From NCBI GenBank assembly GCA_002431965.1, contig DJEW01000039.1:38803-102802 (forward strand): 64,000 bases of DNA, read 5' to 3'. Numbering within the stretch: position 1 is the stretch's first letter; every line of letters starts with the position of its first letter. A program made the translations under genes and the position numbers. The notes below the pieces were generated by a model. That model saw only the letters and a list, made by a program, of their open reading frames with translations. It did not search any database and was not told where the DNA came from. Source of the DNA: Clostridiales bacterium UBA5888 (GTDB lineage Bacteria > Bacillota > Clostridia > Oscillospirales > Oscillospiraceae). Positions 17,916 to 27,300 of the stretch are shown here, piece after piece.

Positions 17916-18380
17916 TCATCTGCCGCTTGCGCCCCTGGCGATTATAAAGATGCCCGCCAGCATTTCGCCGACAGACAGCCCCAGCAGAACCCCCGAGAAA
18001 AAATCCCTGGCATCCGAGCCGCCCAGAGTATGCGACAGCGCCTGCATGGCAATTCCCATAACGATAAGAACAACGCCGATCATCATCGTCCTCTGCTTTT
18101 CCAGCTCCTGTGTCCTTCTCAGCAGGTCAAGTATCTGTTCTTCATCGTACACGCGAACGCTTTTATCCTCGCCTTCCTCGCCGTCCATCAATTCGGAAAC
18201 CGATACCTTCAATTCCTCGCACAGGTTTTTTACCACGGTATAGTCGGGCATGCATTTCCCCGTTTCCCACTTTGAAACTGTTTTGTTTGAAACGCCCAGG
18301 TGCTCGGCAAGCTGCTCCTGGGTCAGATTCAGTTCCCTGCGCTTTTTTGCAATAAACTTTCCCGTTCTGATCTGATCCAT
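17916..18380 (-). CDS. XRE-family regulator with two membrane helices
   Basis: 154 residues. A helix-turn-helix (about 8-62; L-T-Q-E-Q-L-A-E-H-L-G-V-S and K-T-V-S-K-W-E-T-G-K) is followed by an acidic linker and two hydrophobic helices (about 96-114 and 127-148). The protein is therefore a membrane-tethered DNA-binding regulator, a common small clostridial type; the signal and target are unknown. The ribosome site AAGGAG is well placed. It is expressed alone, with a hairpin downstream. Confidence 0.88.
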   Translation of the reverse strand: MDQIRTGKFIAKKRRELNLTQEQLAEHLGVSNKTVSKWETGKCMPDYTVVKNLCEELKVSVSELMDGEEGEDKSVRVYDEEQILDLLRRTQELEKQRTMMIGVVLIVMGIAMQALSHTLGGSDARDFFSGVLLGLSVGEMLAGIFIIARGASGR

Positions 18381-18547
18381 TTTATAATCTCCTTTGCTTC
18401 ATCGTTATAGGGCGTGATAAAAATAACATCCGCACCTGCCGGATTCCATCCCTTATACGGCGAATATGAGGGGAACTGCGCCGCTCCATCCATGTGCGGC
18501 AATAAAGGGCGCATACGGGCAAAGCTCTTTTATGAACGCTGCGTCAG

Positions 18548-18577
18548 ACGCATCATGCGTCTTGCATCATGCGTCTT
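18548..18577. repeat. 14-bp tandem repeat with embedded palindrome
   Basis: GCATCATGCGTCTT occurs twice head to tail (18550-18563, 18564-18577). The first unit overlaps a palindrome, GACGCAT-C-ATGCGTC (18548-18562). It lies just downstream of the rearranged binding-protein gene and could be a 3' structure of its message or a target for a DNA-binding protein. The rest of 18381-18594 shows no clear gene. Confidence 0.75.
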
Positions 18578-18594
18578 ATTATAGAGATCTCAGC

Positions 18595-19410
18595 TCAATG
18601 GCAATTGAAGTAATAAAGCGCGGTGCTGTCGGTCAGCACGGTGTCGCACTTTCCGGAGTAAAGATATTCAAAGCACTCCGTCGTGCCTCCGGCAAGGCGC
18701 GTTATCTGCCCCAGGCGTTTTTTCAGCCGCGGATCCGTGTCGAGCGCCTCCATCGCCTCCGGTGTGGAGCACATCGCCATGTTCCGCCCGCTGAGGCGCA
18801 GCCTGTTCCACACGCCGGAGCCGCTGCGCGTTGCAATGACAATGTCATTGTGCACATACGGTCCGTACTGCGTGAAGCGGTGCGCCTCCACATCCGCCTG
18901 GTCAAGCGCGATGCCGCCCCAGGCGCAGTCGATGTTGCCGGAGGACAGCTCAATATACACGTTCTCCTTTTCTATCGGCTGCATCTTGAGCGTCCAGCCC
19001 AGCCGCTCGCACACCGCCATCGCCAGCTCCACGTCAAAACCCCAATAGCTGTCGTTGGAGATGTACGCCATGGGGAAGGAGTTGACGTCCAGCCCGATGG
19101 TGAAATCCTGCACCGCGGGGGCGGCAAGCTCACTGAGGGCATCGGCGCGTTTGTCGAAGTTGATTATCCGATCCCCGAACCATTTCGTCGCCAGCTCGTC
19201 CACCTTGCCCTCCGCCGCGAGCGTCTCTATCGCCGCGGTGACATAGAAATATATGGGGTCGTCGTTTCGGAAAGCGAGCGAATAGTCCTGCGAGACAAGC
19301 GTCTGCACGGATTTCACGCCGTAGCCCGTGCTGCCGCCGCACGCGGCGGCAGAGCCTGCGAGCGCGAGAACAAGCAGTATACATATGATTCTTTTTTTTA
19401 TGGTGTTCAT
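18595..19410 (-). CDS. Amino-acid-binding lipoprotein (SBP_bac_3), apparently circularly permuted
   Basis: 271 residues with a lipoprotein signal (A-A-A-C-G, Cys24). Residues about 38-80 (Y-S-L-A-F-R-N-D-D-P, then L-A-A-E-G-K-V-D-E-L-A-T-K-W-F-G) are the usual C-terminal end of an SBP_bac_3 domain. The usual N-terminal part begins only at about 102 (F-T-I-G-L-D-V-N, then G-F-D-V-E-L-A-M-A-V) and runs to D-T-V-L-T-D-S-T-A-L-Y-Y-F, where the chain ends exactly where the tail should start. All parts are present in permuted order. No permease or ATPase adjoins; the next gene upstream is a serine hydrolase 25 bp away. The ATG at 19410 fits the AGGA spacing better than the one at 19419. Confidence 0.8.
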   Translation of the reverse strand: MNTIKKRIICILLVLALAGSAAACGGSTGYGVKSVQTLVSQDYSLAFRNDDPIYFYVTAAIETLAAEGKVDELATKWFGDRIINFDKRADALSELAAPAVQDFTIGLDVNSFPMAYISNDSYWGFDVELAMAVCERLGWTLKMQPIEKENVYIELSSGNIDCAWGGIALDQADVEAHRFTQYGPYVHNDIVIATRSGSGVWNRLRLSGRNMAMCSTPEAMEALDTDPRLKKRLGQITRLAGGTTECFEYLYSGKCDTVLTDSTALYYFNCH

Positions 19411-19435
19411 AGGCTTCATATCCTGTTTTTGCGTT

Positions 19436-20638
19436 TCAGTGCCGCGGCTTATAGCCGCCGCCTCCGCACTCTCCGCGTCCGCCGCGGGAAGCGGTCTTCG
19501 CGGCATTTATCTTTTTTATGCTCACAATGCCTGATACGGCAAGCGCTGTCACAATAATGAGCGCGGCCGTTAATTTTATCAGCAGCTCACGCCGCGCCGC
19601 GTCACGCTGCGCTTTCTCCTGCGCGGTGCGTGCATCCCTGTCGCGCTGTGCCTGCTCGGCAGCCTGTCTGTCCGCCTCCTCCTGTGCAAGCCGCGCTTCC
19701 TCCGCGCGCGCCGCCTCTTCCTGCGCGGCCTTTTCCTCCGCCTCGCGCACGGTCTCGGCTTTTTCCGCCGTGTAGGATGTGAGCTTGTCGTCCAGCGTGA
19801 GCGTGTAGTCTACAAACATCTTCGCCGCGTTGCCTATGACCTCCTCCGCCCCCTCGACGTTTTCCATCATGACCGTGAGGATGACGGGATTCGGCGTGTA
19901 GATTATGCCGGTCGTGCCGTTCCACTCATTATAGCTGCCGTACTTCTGGGCAATGACAAGATTCGGGTCTGTGCAGAGGTGAAAATAATCCACGGGCTGA
20001 GCGCGCTTGAGACAGTCTATGATATTGGGAAAACGCTCCGGGTCGTTATAAAGCGTGGTCATGACGTCGTTCATGAAGCGCACGGTGAAATAGCTGTAAT
20101 CAATGAAGTCCGGGTCATAGTAATCATCCGGCAGGGAGGAAAACTGCTTGTACATTTCTCGCGCCTCCTCGTCCGTGCCGAGGTAGTTGAGCATGAGATG
20201 TGCATAGTCATTGTTGGAGTAGACAAGGATGCTCTCCTCCGCCTTGGCAAGCGTAATGCCCTTTATGTCCGTCTCCTGCGTCAGCTCGCCGTTATATTCC
20301 TGCTGGGCAAGTATCATCATCAGCGGCACCTTATACATGCTGGCGCTGTAATACCAGGTGTCCGGATTATAAAACCACGTCTCCCCGGTGGCAAGGTATG
20401 TATACGCAAAGCTTATGCGCTCTGCGCGCACGTTGTGGGACGACCATTCGCTTATGAAATCCTCCGTCATCCGTTCAAGAGCGTCGGGGTCAAATATAGT
20501 CATGTCCACAGCGGCAGAGGCTGCCTCAAGGGTATTTTCAGGCTTTTCCGCATCGTCGGCATAAGCCGTCATCGCAGGCGCTGCGGCAAGCGCCAGCGCA
20601 GTCAGCGCCGAGACGGTCATTTTCAACAGCTTTCTCAT
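19436..20638 (-). CDS. Membrane-anchored serine hydrolase (class A beta-lactamase-like)
   Basis: 400 residues: signal peptide (about 1-27), a penicillin-recognising fold with S100-M-Y-K103 (S-x-x-K), S141-N-N (S-x-N) and K232-Y-G (K-T-G-like), then an Ala/Glu/Arg-rich coiled coil (about 290-345), a membrane helix (about 350-372) and a Gly/Arg-rich tail. The C-terminal coil and anchor are not part of class A beta-lactamases, so a cell-wall role (peptidase or peptidoglycan-binding) is as likely as resistance. GGGGAGA precedes the ATG at 20638. The gene lies 25 bp upstream of the permuted binding protein, in the same direction. Confidence 0.8.
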   Translation of the reverse strand: MRKLLKMTVSALTALALAAAPAMTAYADDAEKPENTLEAASAAVDMTIFDPDALERMTEDFISEWSSHNVRAERISFAYTYLATGETWFYNPDTWYYSASMYKVPLMMILAQQEYNGELTQETDIKGITLAKAEESILVYSNNDYAHLMLNYLGTDEEAREMYKQFSSLPDDYYDPDFIDYSYFTVRFMNDVMTTLYNDPERFPNIIDCLKRAQPVDYFHLCTDPNLVIAQKYGSYNEWNGTTGIIYTPNPVILTVMMENVEGAEEVIGNAAKMFVDYTLTLDDKLTSYTAEKAETVREAEEKAAQEEAARAEEARLAQEEADRQAAEQAQRDRDARTAQEKAQRDAARRELLIKLTAALIIVTALAVSGIVSIKKINAAKTASRGGRGECGGGGYKPRH

Positions 20639-20721
20639 CGGTTCGTCTCCCCTGGTGAGCATTATCATAGAATCAGTTATATTAAAATTCAGGAAGAATT
20701 ATGGGCCTCCCGCGGCGGGAT

Positions 20722-20755
20722 GTGAAAAAGCCGCCGGAATTGGCGGCTTTTTCAC
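20722..20755. terminator. Terminator after the pseudokinase-lectin gene
   Basis: A perfect 14-bp stem (GTGAAAAAGCCGCC, 20722-20735, with 20742-20755) and loop GGAATT. The stem carries its own A and T runs and so can work in both directions; it ends the transcript of the gene at 20774-22498. Confidence 0.88.
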
Positions 20756-20773
20756 GCATTATAGGCTCTTTGT

Positions 20774-22498
20774 TTATCCGCCGTATTCGCAGATATACGC
20801 CATCTTGCCGCCGTACCACTGCGGGAATTCCGCGCAGGGGTCATTGCGGCTGTCGTTATAGTACCAGCCGCGGTTGTTCCACAGCAGCACGTAGTCCTCT
20901 GCCGCCCCATCGGAGGAATCGACATATGAGGGTTCGCCCTTTGCCCACTGCTCATACGGTGCGGTAGAGCCGTCGTCCCATACCATTTTGCCGTTCTCGC
21001 GATGTCCGCCGATCCAGATCATCGTCATTCCGTCGCTCTCGGCAAGCTCGACAAGCTTGTTGAACTCGTCCGCGTCATTGGGCACTGCAAGGTGCCCGCC
21101 CCTTTCGGCGCACTTCTTCTGCGCATCGGTCCAGCTTATATCTTCAATGAACAGCTCATACCGGTGCTCCCCGTCTGCGGGGGCTGCGGTGGTCTCCGCT
21201 GCGCCCGTGCCGTCCTCCGCTGCCGCCGCACCGGGCACATAAGGCGTTACGCCGGCGTCCGGCGTTATGGGCAGAAGCTCATCCTCCGGCACGACATGCT
21301 CCGTCGGCAGCACGGTCTCCGCCGGCGTCTCCGCGTCCTGCGCGTCCCCGGCGTTCACCTGTGCGGTCACGGCGGGGCTGTCTGTCGCCTGCGCGCCGTT
21401 GAGCGCCGCCATGCTGCGGTTAAGATTCTTTATCACGGCGTTGAATATTATCGCCGCTATCACCAGCACCGCGCACAGCACCAGTATGACTGCAACGGGT
21501 CTTCTTCTGCGTTTTTTTACCTCTTCCTCCATACGGCGCTCCTTTTCCATGTTCCTTGTGTATTGTACGACCGGGGTTATCTCCGGCTGCCTGCTCAGCA
21601 CCACGGGCTCAAGTTCCGGATTCTTTTCCACATAAAGCTTCGCCACTCGCGGCTGTGCCGCATCCGGTGCAGGCGTCGGACGGCGCAGCTCTGCGCTGTT
21701 GTTTTCAGCCTCGCGCGCGACCTCCGCCGCAAGGGCGAAATCGTCCGCCGGCGCGCCTTCGTCCGGCGTCTCTGCGGCAGGCGCGGGGGCGTCGCCCTCC
21801 GGGGCGGATCCCGTCTGCTGCTCCGCAGCCGCCGCCTCTGGCGCGGTCGTCTCCTCCTGCTCCGGCAGGGGCTGATCCTCGTCGCGCTCGATTATGCCGA
21901 CCATCATCCGCTCAATATCGCTCAGCTCGTCATCGTTTTTGTTGAATATCGTCTCCGCGCTCGGCGCGCCGTTGAGATAAAGGTTTTTCAGGCAGCTCTC
22001 CGCCATTGCGCGCAGCTCGTCCATGCTCTGGTATCGCTCCGCCGCTTTGAAGCGCGTCGCCTTTTTTATGATGGCGCCTAGCCGGCGGCCTGCCGCGGCG
22101 GGAATGGGAAAATCGTCCCCGCCCATGCGCCGCAGCTGCGCGTCCCTGCACTCTCCGTCAAAGGGGAGATGCCCGCCGCTGACGGCGTAGTAGAGCAGCA
22201 TGCCAATGGCGTACACATCGGATGCAGGCGTCGGACGGTGATTCCAATAAAGCTCCGGCGGAAGAAATTCCAGCTCCTGTCCCATCCAGTCCGCCCTCGA
22301 CGCGCTGCCTACGGCAACGTTTCCGTCCTCGTCGATGCTTATATTTTCGGGATATATGCCCCCGTGATATACGCCCGCACCCACGTCGCTTTTGATGCGC
22401 TCGCAGAGCTTAACTGTAAATTCGCACAGCTGCTGGCGGTCAAAGCTTATCAAGCTCGCGCCGACAGCCCTTTCCGGGTCAAACCTGGTTTTTTCCAC
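20774..22498 (-). CDS. Pseudokinase - transmembrane - C-type lectin protein
   Basis: 574 residues. Residues 20-170 resemble a Ser/Thr kinase C-lobe (S-D-V-Y-A-I-G-M-L-L-Y-Y, L-P-P-E-L), but the catalytic loop reads H-G-G-I-Y-P-E-N-I (canonical H-R-D-x-K-P-E-N), DFG is replaced by G-S-A, and the N-lobe with its ATP-binding lysine is missing; it should be catalytically dead. An acidic Pro/Ala linker, a basic stop-transfer (K-K-R-R-R-R), a helix (about 334-357) and an outside linker lead to a C-type lectin domain (445-572: W-I-G-G-H-R, W-D-D-G, E-Q-W-A-K-G-E-P-S, W-Y-Y-N-D, Y-I-C-E-Y). This suggests outside-to-inside sensing or scaffolding. The GTG at 22498 is preceded by AGGAGG at six bases. 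Confidence 0.82.
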   Translation of the reverse strand: MEKTRFDPERAVGASLISFDRQQLCEFTVKLCERIKSDVGAGVYHGGIYPENISIDEDGNVAVGSASRADWMGQELEFLPPELYWNHRPTPASDVYAIGMLLYYAVSGGHLPFDGECRDAQLRRMGGDDFPIPAAAGRRLGAIIKKATRFKAAERYQSMDELRAMAESCLKNLYLNGAPSAETIFNKNDDELSDIERMMVGIIERDEDQPLPEQEETTAPEAAAAEQQTGSAPEGDAPAPAAETPDEGAPADDFALAAEVAREAENNSAELRRPTPAPDAAQPRVAKLYVEKNPELEPVVLSRQPEITPVVQYTRNMEKERRMEEEVKKRRRRPVAVILVLCAVLVIAAIIFNAVIKNLNRSMAALNGAQATDSPAVTAQVNAGDAQDAETPAETVLPTEHVVPEDELLPITPDAGVTPYVPGAAAAEDGTGAAETTAAPADGEHRYELFIEDISWTDAQKKCAERGGHLAVPNDADEFNKLVELAESDGMTMIWIGGHRENGKMVWDDGSTAPYEQWAKGEPSYVDSSDGAAEDYVLLWNNRGWYYNDSRNDPCAEFPQWYGGKMAYICEYGG

Positions 22499-22540
22499 GG
22501 TGAGCCTCCTCTCGCCCAGAGTCCGCAAAAACTGTCATGC

Positions 22541-22580
22541 TAAGGCAGCACCGCACAATACGTCTGCGGCATTGCCTTAA
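22541..22580. repeat. Hairpin repeat copy A
   Basis: TAAGGCA (22541-22547) and TGCCTTA (22573-22579) form the outer arm; CCGCA and TGCGG form the inner arm around a 9-base loop. A closely matching 32-base core recurs at 38213-38244, and a structural relative lies at 51706-51740. This copy sits at the very start of the pseudokinase-lectin transcript. Confidence 0.75.
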
Positions 22581-22587
22581 TAATATT

Positions 22588-22616
22588 ATGTTAACACACC
22601 GTTTTTGATTCGTCAA
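22588..22616 (-). promoter_or_regulatory. Sigma-A promoter of the pseudokinase-lectin gene
   Basis: TTGACG (22611-22616), 17-bp spacer, TAACAT (22588-22593) on the minus strand; transcription should begin near 22581, directly at hairpin repeat A. Confidence 0.7.
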
Positions 22617-22665
22617 TGAAAACTCTTTTTTTGTATAATTTTTTTACAATTGGTCGGTCTGTGTC

Positions 22666-24264
22666 CTATCGCTGCATTTTCTCCGCAAGCTTTTCCATCT
22701 GGTCGGCATAGCGGGCAAGCTCCTTGTTTGCCCTGCCCTCAAGCATGCGGCTGACGCGCAGCAGTTTCTCCGCCGCTGCAATAAGGCGCTCGAACACCGG
22801 GTTGACACGGCGCGCCTTCGTCTTTTCGATTGCCCTGCCCTCCGTTATGCGCACAAATTCACCGCGCAGAAGGTCAAAGCACGTGCCGCTGTATGGGGCG
22901 CAGGCGTTGTAGCCCAGCTCATTTTTGAGGCAGGCGGCAAAGCTGTCCGCCGCGTCCGGGTCGCCGTGGTTGATGAATACGAGTTCCGGCTTGTTATCAA
23001 AGCCCTTGAGCCACGCGATAAGCCCGCCCTTGTCCGCATGTCCGCTGACGCCTGGCAGCACGTCGATCTGCGCGTTCACTGCGATCTCCTCGCCGAGGAG
23101 CTTGATTTTCTTTGCCCCGTCTGCAAGCATGCGTCCGACCGTGCCGACCGCCTGATACCCGACGAAAAGCACCATGGTCTCTTTTTTCCAGAGGTTGTGC
23201 TTGAGATGGTGGCGGATACGCCCCGCGTCGCACATACCGCTCGCGGAGATTATCACCTTTGGGACGGGGTCGTCGTTTATCGCCTTGGATTCCTCCTGCG
23301 ACACGGTCAGCTTCAGCCCGGGAAAAACAAGCGGGTTCACGCCGGAGCGTATCAGCGCGCGCATCTCGTCGTCTACAAACTGCGTGTCGCACTGCAGGAA
23401 AACGCGCGTCGCCTCCACGGCGAGCGGGCTGTCCACGTACACGGGAAAGTCCCCATGTCCGCGCACAAGACCGCGCTCCTTTATCTCGCGTATGAAATAC
23501 AGCATCTCCTGCGTGCGCCCGACGGCGAACGACGGGATAATGAGGTTTCCGCCGCGGTCAAGCACGGTCTGGATGCGCGCTGCCAGCTCTGTTACATAGT
23601 CTGCGCGCACCGCGTCGTGATACCTGTCGCCGTAGGTAGACTCCATCACAAGATATTCCGTGTCCTTCACGTGCTGCGGGTCGCACAGTATGGGCTGACC
23701 GGTATTGCCGATGTCGCCGGAGAATGTGATCTTCCGCGTCTCGCCGTTTTCCGTCAGCCATATCTCTATCGCCGCCGAGCCGAGAAGATGCCCCACGTCC
23801 GTCAGGCGTATGGTGACGCTCTCGTTTATCTGGATGCGCTCGCCGTAGGAGCACGGGCGCATGAGCTTGAGCGCGCCCTCCGCGTCCTCCATGTCGTACA
23901 GCGGCTCTGCGGGCGGCTCGCCCCGGCGCTCCCCCTTGCGGGTTTTCCACTCCGCGTCGGACATCTGGATGTTCGCGCAGTCGCGCAGCATTATCTCGCA
24001 GAGCGCGCATGTTGCGCCGCTTGCATATATCAGCCCGCGGTAGCCGTGCTTATAGAGCAGCGGCAGCTTGCCGGAGTGATCGATGTGCGCATGCGTCAAA
24101 AGCACAAAGTCCAGCTCTCCCGCCGCGACGGGGAGCGGTTCATTGACAAAAAGATCCTTCCCCTGCTCCATGCCGCAGTCAACGATGCCCTTTTTGTCGC
24201 CGACCTCTATGTAGGTCATGCTGCCGGTGACTTCGTGCGCCGCGCCCAGGAATGTTATCTTCAT
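22666..24264 (-). CDS. MBL-fold beta-CASP RNA/DNA-processing hydrolase
   Basis: 532 residues. The metallo-beta-lactamase motif H-A-H-I-D-H-S-G-K-L-P binds two zinc ions, D-V-G-H-L-L-G-S-A-A and F-S-G-D-I-G-N follow, and the beta-CASP and RMMBL parts (A-S-G-M-C-D-A-G-R-I, G-V-S-G-H-A-D) match CPSF73/YSH1-type nucleases. An endo- or exonuclease acting on RNA is expected. It differs from RNase J in lacking that family's C-terminal domain; a helical tail (about 475-532) replaces it. It follows polC by 69 bp; the gap has a hairpin (about 24292-24324) without a T tract, so read-through is likely. Confidence 0.87.
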   Translation of the reverse strand: MKITFLGAAHEVTGSMTYIEVGDKKGIVDCGMEQGKDLFVNEPLPVAAGELDFVLLTHAHIDHSGKLPLLYKHGYRGLIYASGATCALCEIMLRDCANIQMSDAEWKTRKGERRGEPPAEPLYDMEDAEGALKLMRPCSYGERIQINESVTIRLTDVGHLLGSAAIEIWLTENGETRKITFSGDIGNTGQPILCDPQHVKDTEYLVMESTYGDRYHDAVRADYVTELAARIQTVLDRGGNLIIPSFAVGRTQEMLYFIREIKERGLVRGHGDFPVYVDSPLAVEATRVFLQCDTQFVDDEMRALIRSGVNPLVFPGLKLTVSQEESKAINDDPVPKVIISASGMCDAGRIRHHLKHNLWKKETMVLFVGYQAVGTVGRMLADGAKKIKLLGEEIAVNAQIDVLPGVSGHADKGGLIAWLKGFDNKPELVFINHGDPDAADSFAACLKNELGYNACAPYSGTCFDLLRGEFVRITEGRAIEKTKARRVNPVFERLIAAAEKLLRVSRMLEGRANKELARYADQMEKLAEKMQR

Positions 24265-24333
24265 ACGCTGCCGTCCTTTCTTGTTATATGACGAAAGCCC
24301 GGCATGTTCTGTTCCGGGTTTTCGTCGTTTTTT

Positions 24334-27300
24334 TTACATTTCAAAGAGGTTTATCTGGTTGCTCTCCGGCATGTCGCCGAGCGCGCCCAGCTCCCTGAGC
24401 GCGTCAAGATGGGTCTGGCTGACCTTGGGGCAGGCAGCGCCGAGCTCCTGCACGGAGATGAACGTTTTCCCCAGCGTTTTCACGCGGGCAAGGTCGATGG
24501 CGGCCGTCTCGCCGAGGCCGGGAATGGACACGAACGGCGGGCGGAGCCTCCCGTCGGAGGTGATGGCAAAGCGTGTCGCCTCGGACTCATAGAGATCTAT
24601 CGGCGCGAACTCGAACCCTCGCATATTGAACTCATACACCGCCTCCAGCGTCACGAGAAGATCCTCCTCGTTTGCCGAGAGCGGGCGCTTTTTCATGTTG
24701 TTTATGTTGCGGCGCACCTCGTCCGCGCCGCCGCACATGAGCTTCGCGTCGAAGCCGCCCTTCTGACTGCGCCGGTAGAAGTACGCCGAATAGAACGCGA
24801 GGGGCTTGTGCACCTTGAACCATGCAATGCGGAACGCCATCATCACATATGCCACGGCATGCGCCTTCGGGAAGAGATATGCAATCTTGCGGCAGGACTC
24901 GATATACCACTCCGGTACGCCGCGCTCGCGCATCTGCTGCTCCGCGTCGCCCGGGAACTCCCCGCTCTTTTTCACCTTGCCCTTGCGCACCGCCTCCATC
25001 GTCTTGAACGCAAGTGCCGGAGCCATGCCCACGGAAATGAGGTATATCATAATATCGTCGCGGCAGCCCACCGCCTCGTTGACCGTTGCCGTGCCGCTTG
25101 TGACAAGGTCGCGGATGTTGCCGGCCCACACGTCCGTGCCATGGCTGAAGCCGGAAAGACGGATGAGCGTGTCAAACTGCTTTGGCTGTGTGTCAACAAG
25201 CATCTGGCGGGTGAACGGCGTGCCGAACTCCGGCACGCCAATCGAGCCGGTCTTGCCGATGATGGGGTCGTCGTCCGGCAGCCCCAGCGCCGCGGGCGAG
25301 GTGAAAATGGACATGGTCTCAGGATCCGACAGCGAGATCTCCTTTGCGTCCACCCGCTCGCCCAGCTGCTCGGAGAGATCCTCCATCATGCGTATCATCG
25401 TCGGGTCATCATGCCCAAGCTCGTCGAGCTTGAGGAGGTTTGCCTCCATGCAGTGGTATTCAAAATGCGTGGTGATTATATCGCTGTTGGGGTCGTCCGC
25501 AGGATGCTGCACGGGGCAGAAATCCGTGATGTCCTTGTCCTGCGGCACAACGACAAGCCCGCCCGGGTGCTGCCCCGTCGTGCGCTTTATGCCGACAAGC
25601 CCCTGCGCGAGGCGGTTCTCCTCCGCCTTGCTCGCTTTTATGCCGCGCTCCTCAAGATACTTTTTCACGTAGCCGTAGGCGGTCTTCTCCGCGAGCGTGC
25701 CGATCGTACCGGCGCGGAAGACATGGTCCGAGCCGAAGAGCGTCTCCGTGTATTTATGCGCCTTCGCCTGATACTCGCCGGAGAAGTTGAGGTCTATATC
25801 CGGGGTCTTCTCGTTGCCGGGGAAGCCCAGAAACGTCTCGAACGGGATGTTGAATCCGTCCCGGCGCATACGCGCGCCGCATTCGGGGCAGTCCTTTTCC
25901 GGCATGTCCGCGCCGCAGCCGTAGCTGCCGTCAAGTATGAACTCGCTGTGGCGGCACTTCGGGCAGACGTAGTGCGGCGGGAGGGAGTTGACCTCCGTAA
26001 TGCCGGACATGTACGCCACGATCGACGAGCCGACCGACCCGCGTGAGCCGACGAGGTAGCCGTTTTCAAGCGAGTTTTCCACAAGCTTCTGCGCGGACAT
26101 GTATATAACGTCGTAATTATGGTCAAGTATGGTGTTGAGCTCGACGTCCACGCGCTCCTGCACCAGCTTCGGCGGATTATCGCCGTAGATGCGGTGCATC
26201 TTGTCATACACAAGGGTCTTGAGCTGCTCTGCGGAGTTTTCTATCCGCGGCGGGAACAGCTCCTTCGGCAGAAGCTCTATCTCCTCCACCTGATCGGCGA
26301 TGGCGCGGGTGTTGGTGATGACGACCTCCCTTGCCGTCTCCTCGCCGAGATACATGAATTCCTGCACCATCTCGTCCGTCGTTCGGAAGAAGATCGGGCA
26401 GCCGCGGTCCGCGTCGGAGAATTTTTTCGCCGCTTGGAGGATCTTGCGGTACTGCTCGTCCTCCGCGTCCATAAAGTGCACGTCCGACGCGGCGATCACG
26501 GGCTTATTGAGCTTTCTTCCAAGATTGAGTATCGTGCGGTTATAATCCTCCAGTACGCTTCTGTCACGCACTTTGCCGTTATCTATGAGAAAAGCGTTGT
26601 TGCATATCGGCTGTATCTCAAGATAGTCGTAGAACGACGCTATCTTTTCCAGCTCTCTTGCGCCCGCCCCCTTCATCACCGCGCTGTAAAGCTCGCCCAT
26701 GCCGCAGGCAGAGCCGACAAGAATGCCCTCCCGGTGCTGTATGAGCAGGCTTTTGGGTATATTGGGCGTGCGGTGAAAGTGCTTGAGGTAGGACTGCGAG
26801 ATCATTTCATAGAGATTTTTCAGCCCGGTGCGGTTTTTTACCAGAAGCACCATATGATAGGTCTTGGCAATATCCGTGCGGCGGAGGGAATGATAGATGC
26901 GCTCAATATCGTCCACAGTCTTTGCGCCCTGCGCGCGCAGCATCGGGATGAACTTGTCCATCATCCGCGCCACGACCATGGCGTCGTCTGAGGCGCGGTG
27001 GTGGTTGAACTGCGGCAGACCGAGGTGGTTTGACACAATGTCCAGCTTGAAGCGCTTGAGCTCCGGCAAAAGCGCCTGCGCAAGCGCGAGCGTGTCCATA
27101 AACACCGGCGAAAAGCGCAGCCCCTGCCGGTTCGCCGCCGCCGTCATGAATCCCACGTCGAAATGCGCGTTGTGCGCGATTATGGGGCGATCTCCCACAA
27201 AGTCCATGAACATTTCCATGGCGGTCTTCTCTTCGGGCGCGCCGGCGACGTCGCTGTCGCGTATGCCGGTGAGCTTTGTGATGTCGGGCGGGATGTGCAT

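Noticed and set aside
18329..18514. 61-codon minus-strand frame overlapping the start of the XRE gene
   Set aside because: No ribosome site and no recognised family; it overlaps the real start codon region. It could be a gene remnant, but I cannot support that.
24292..24324. Hairpin between polC and the MBL hydrolase as a terminator
   Set aside because: The stem is good but no T tract follows in the direction of transcription, and the genes are close; probably not an operon end.
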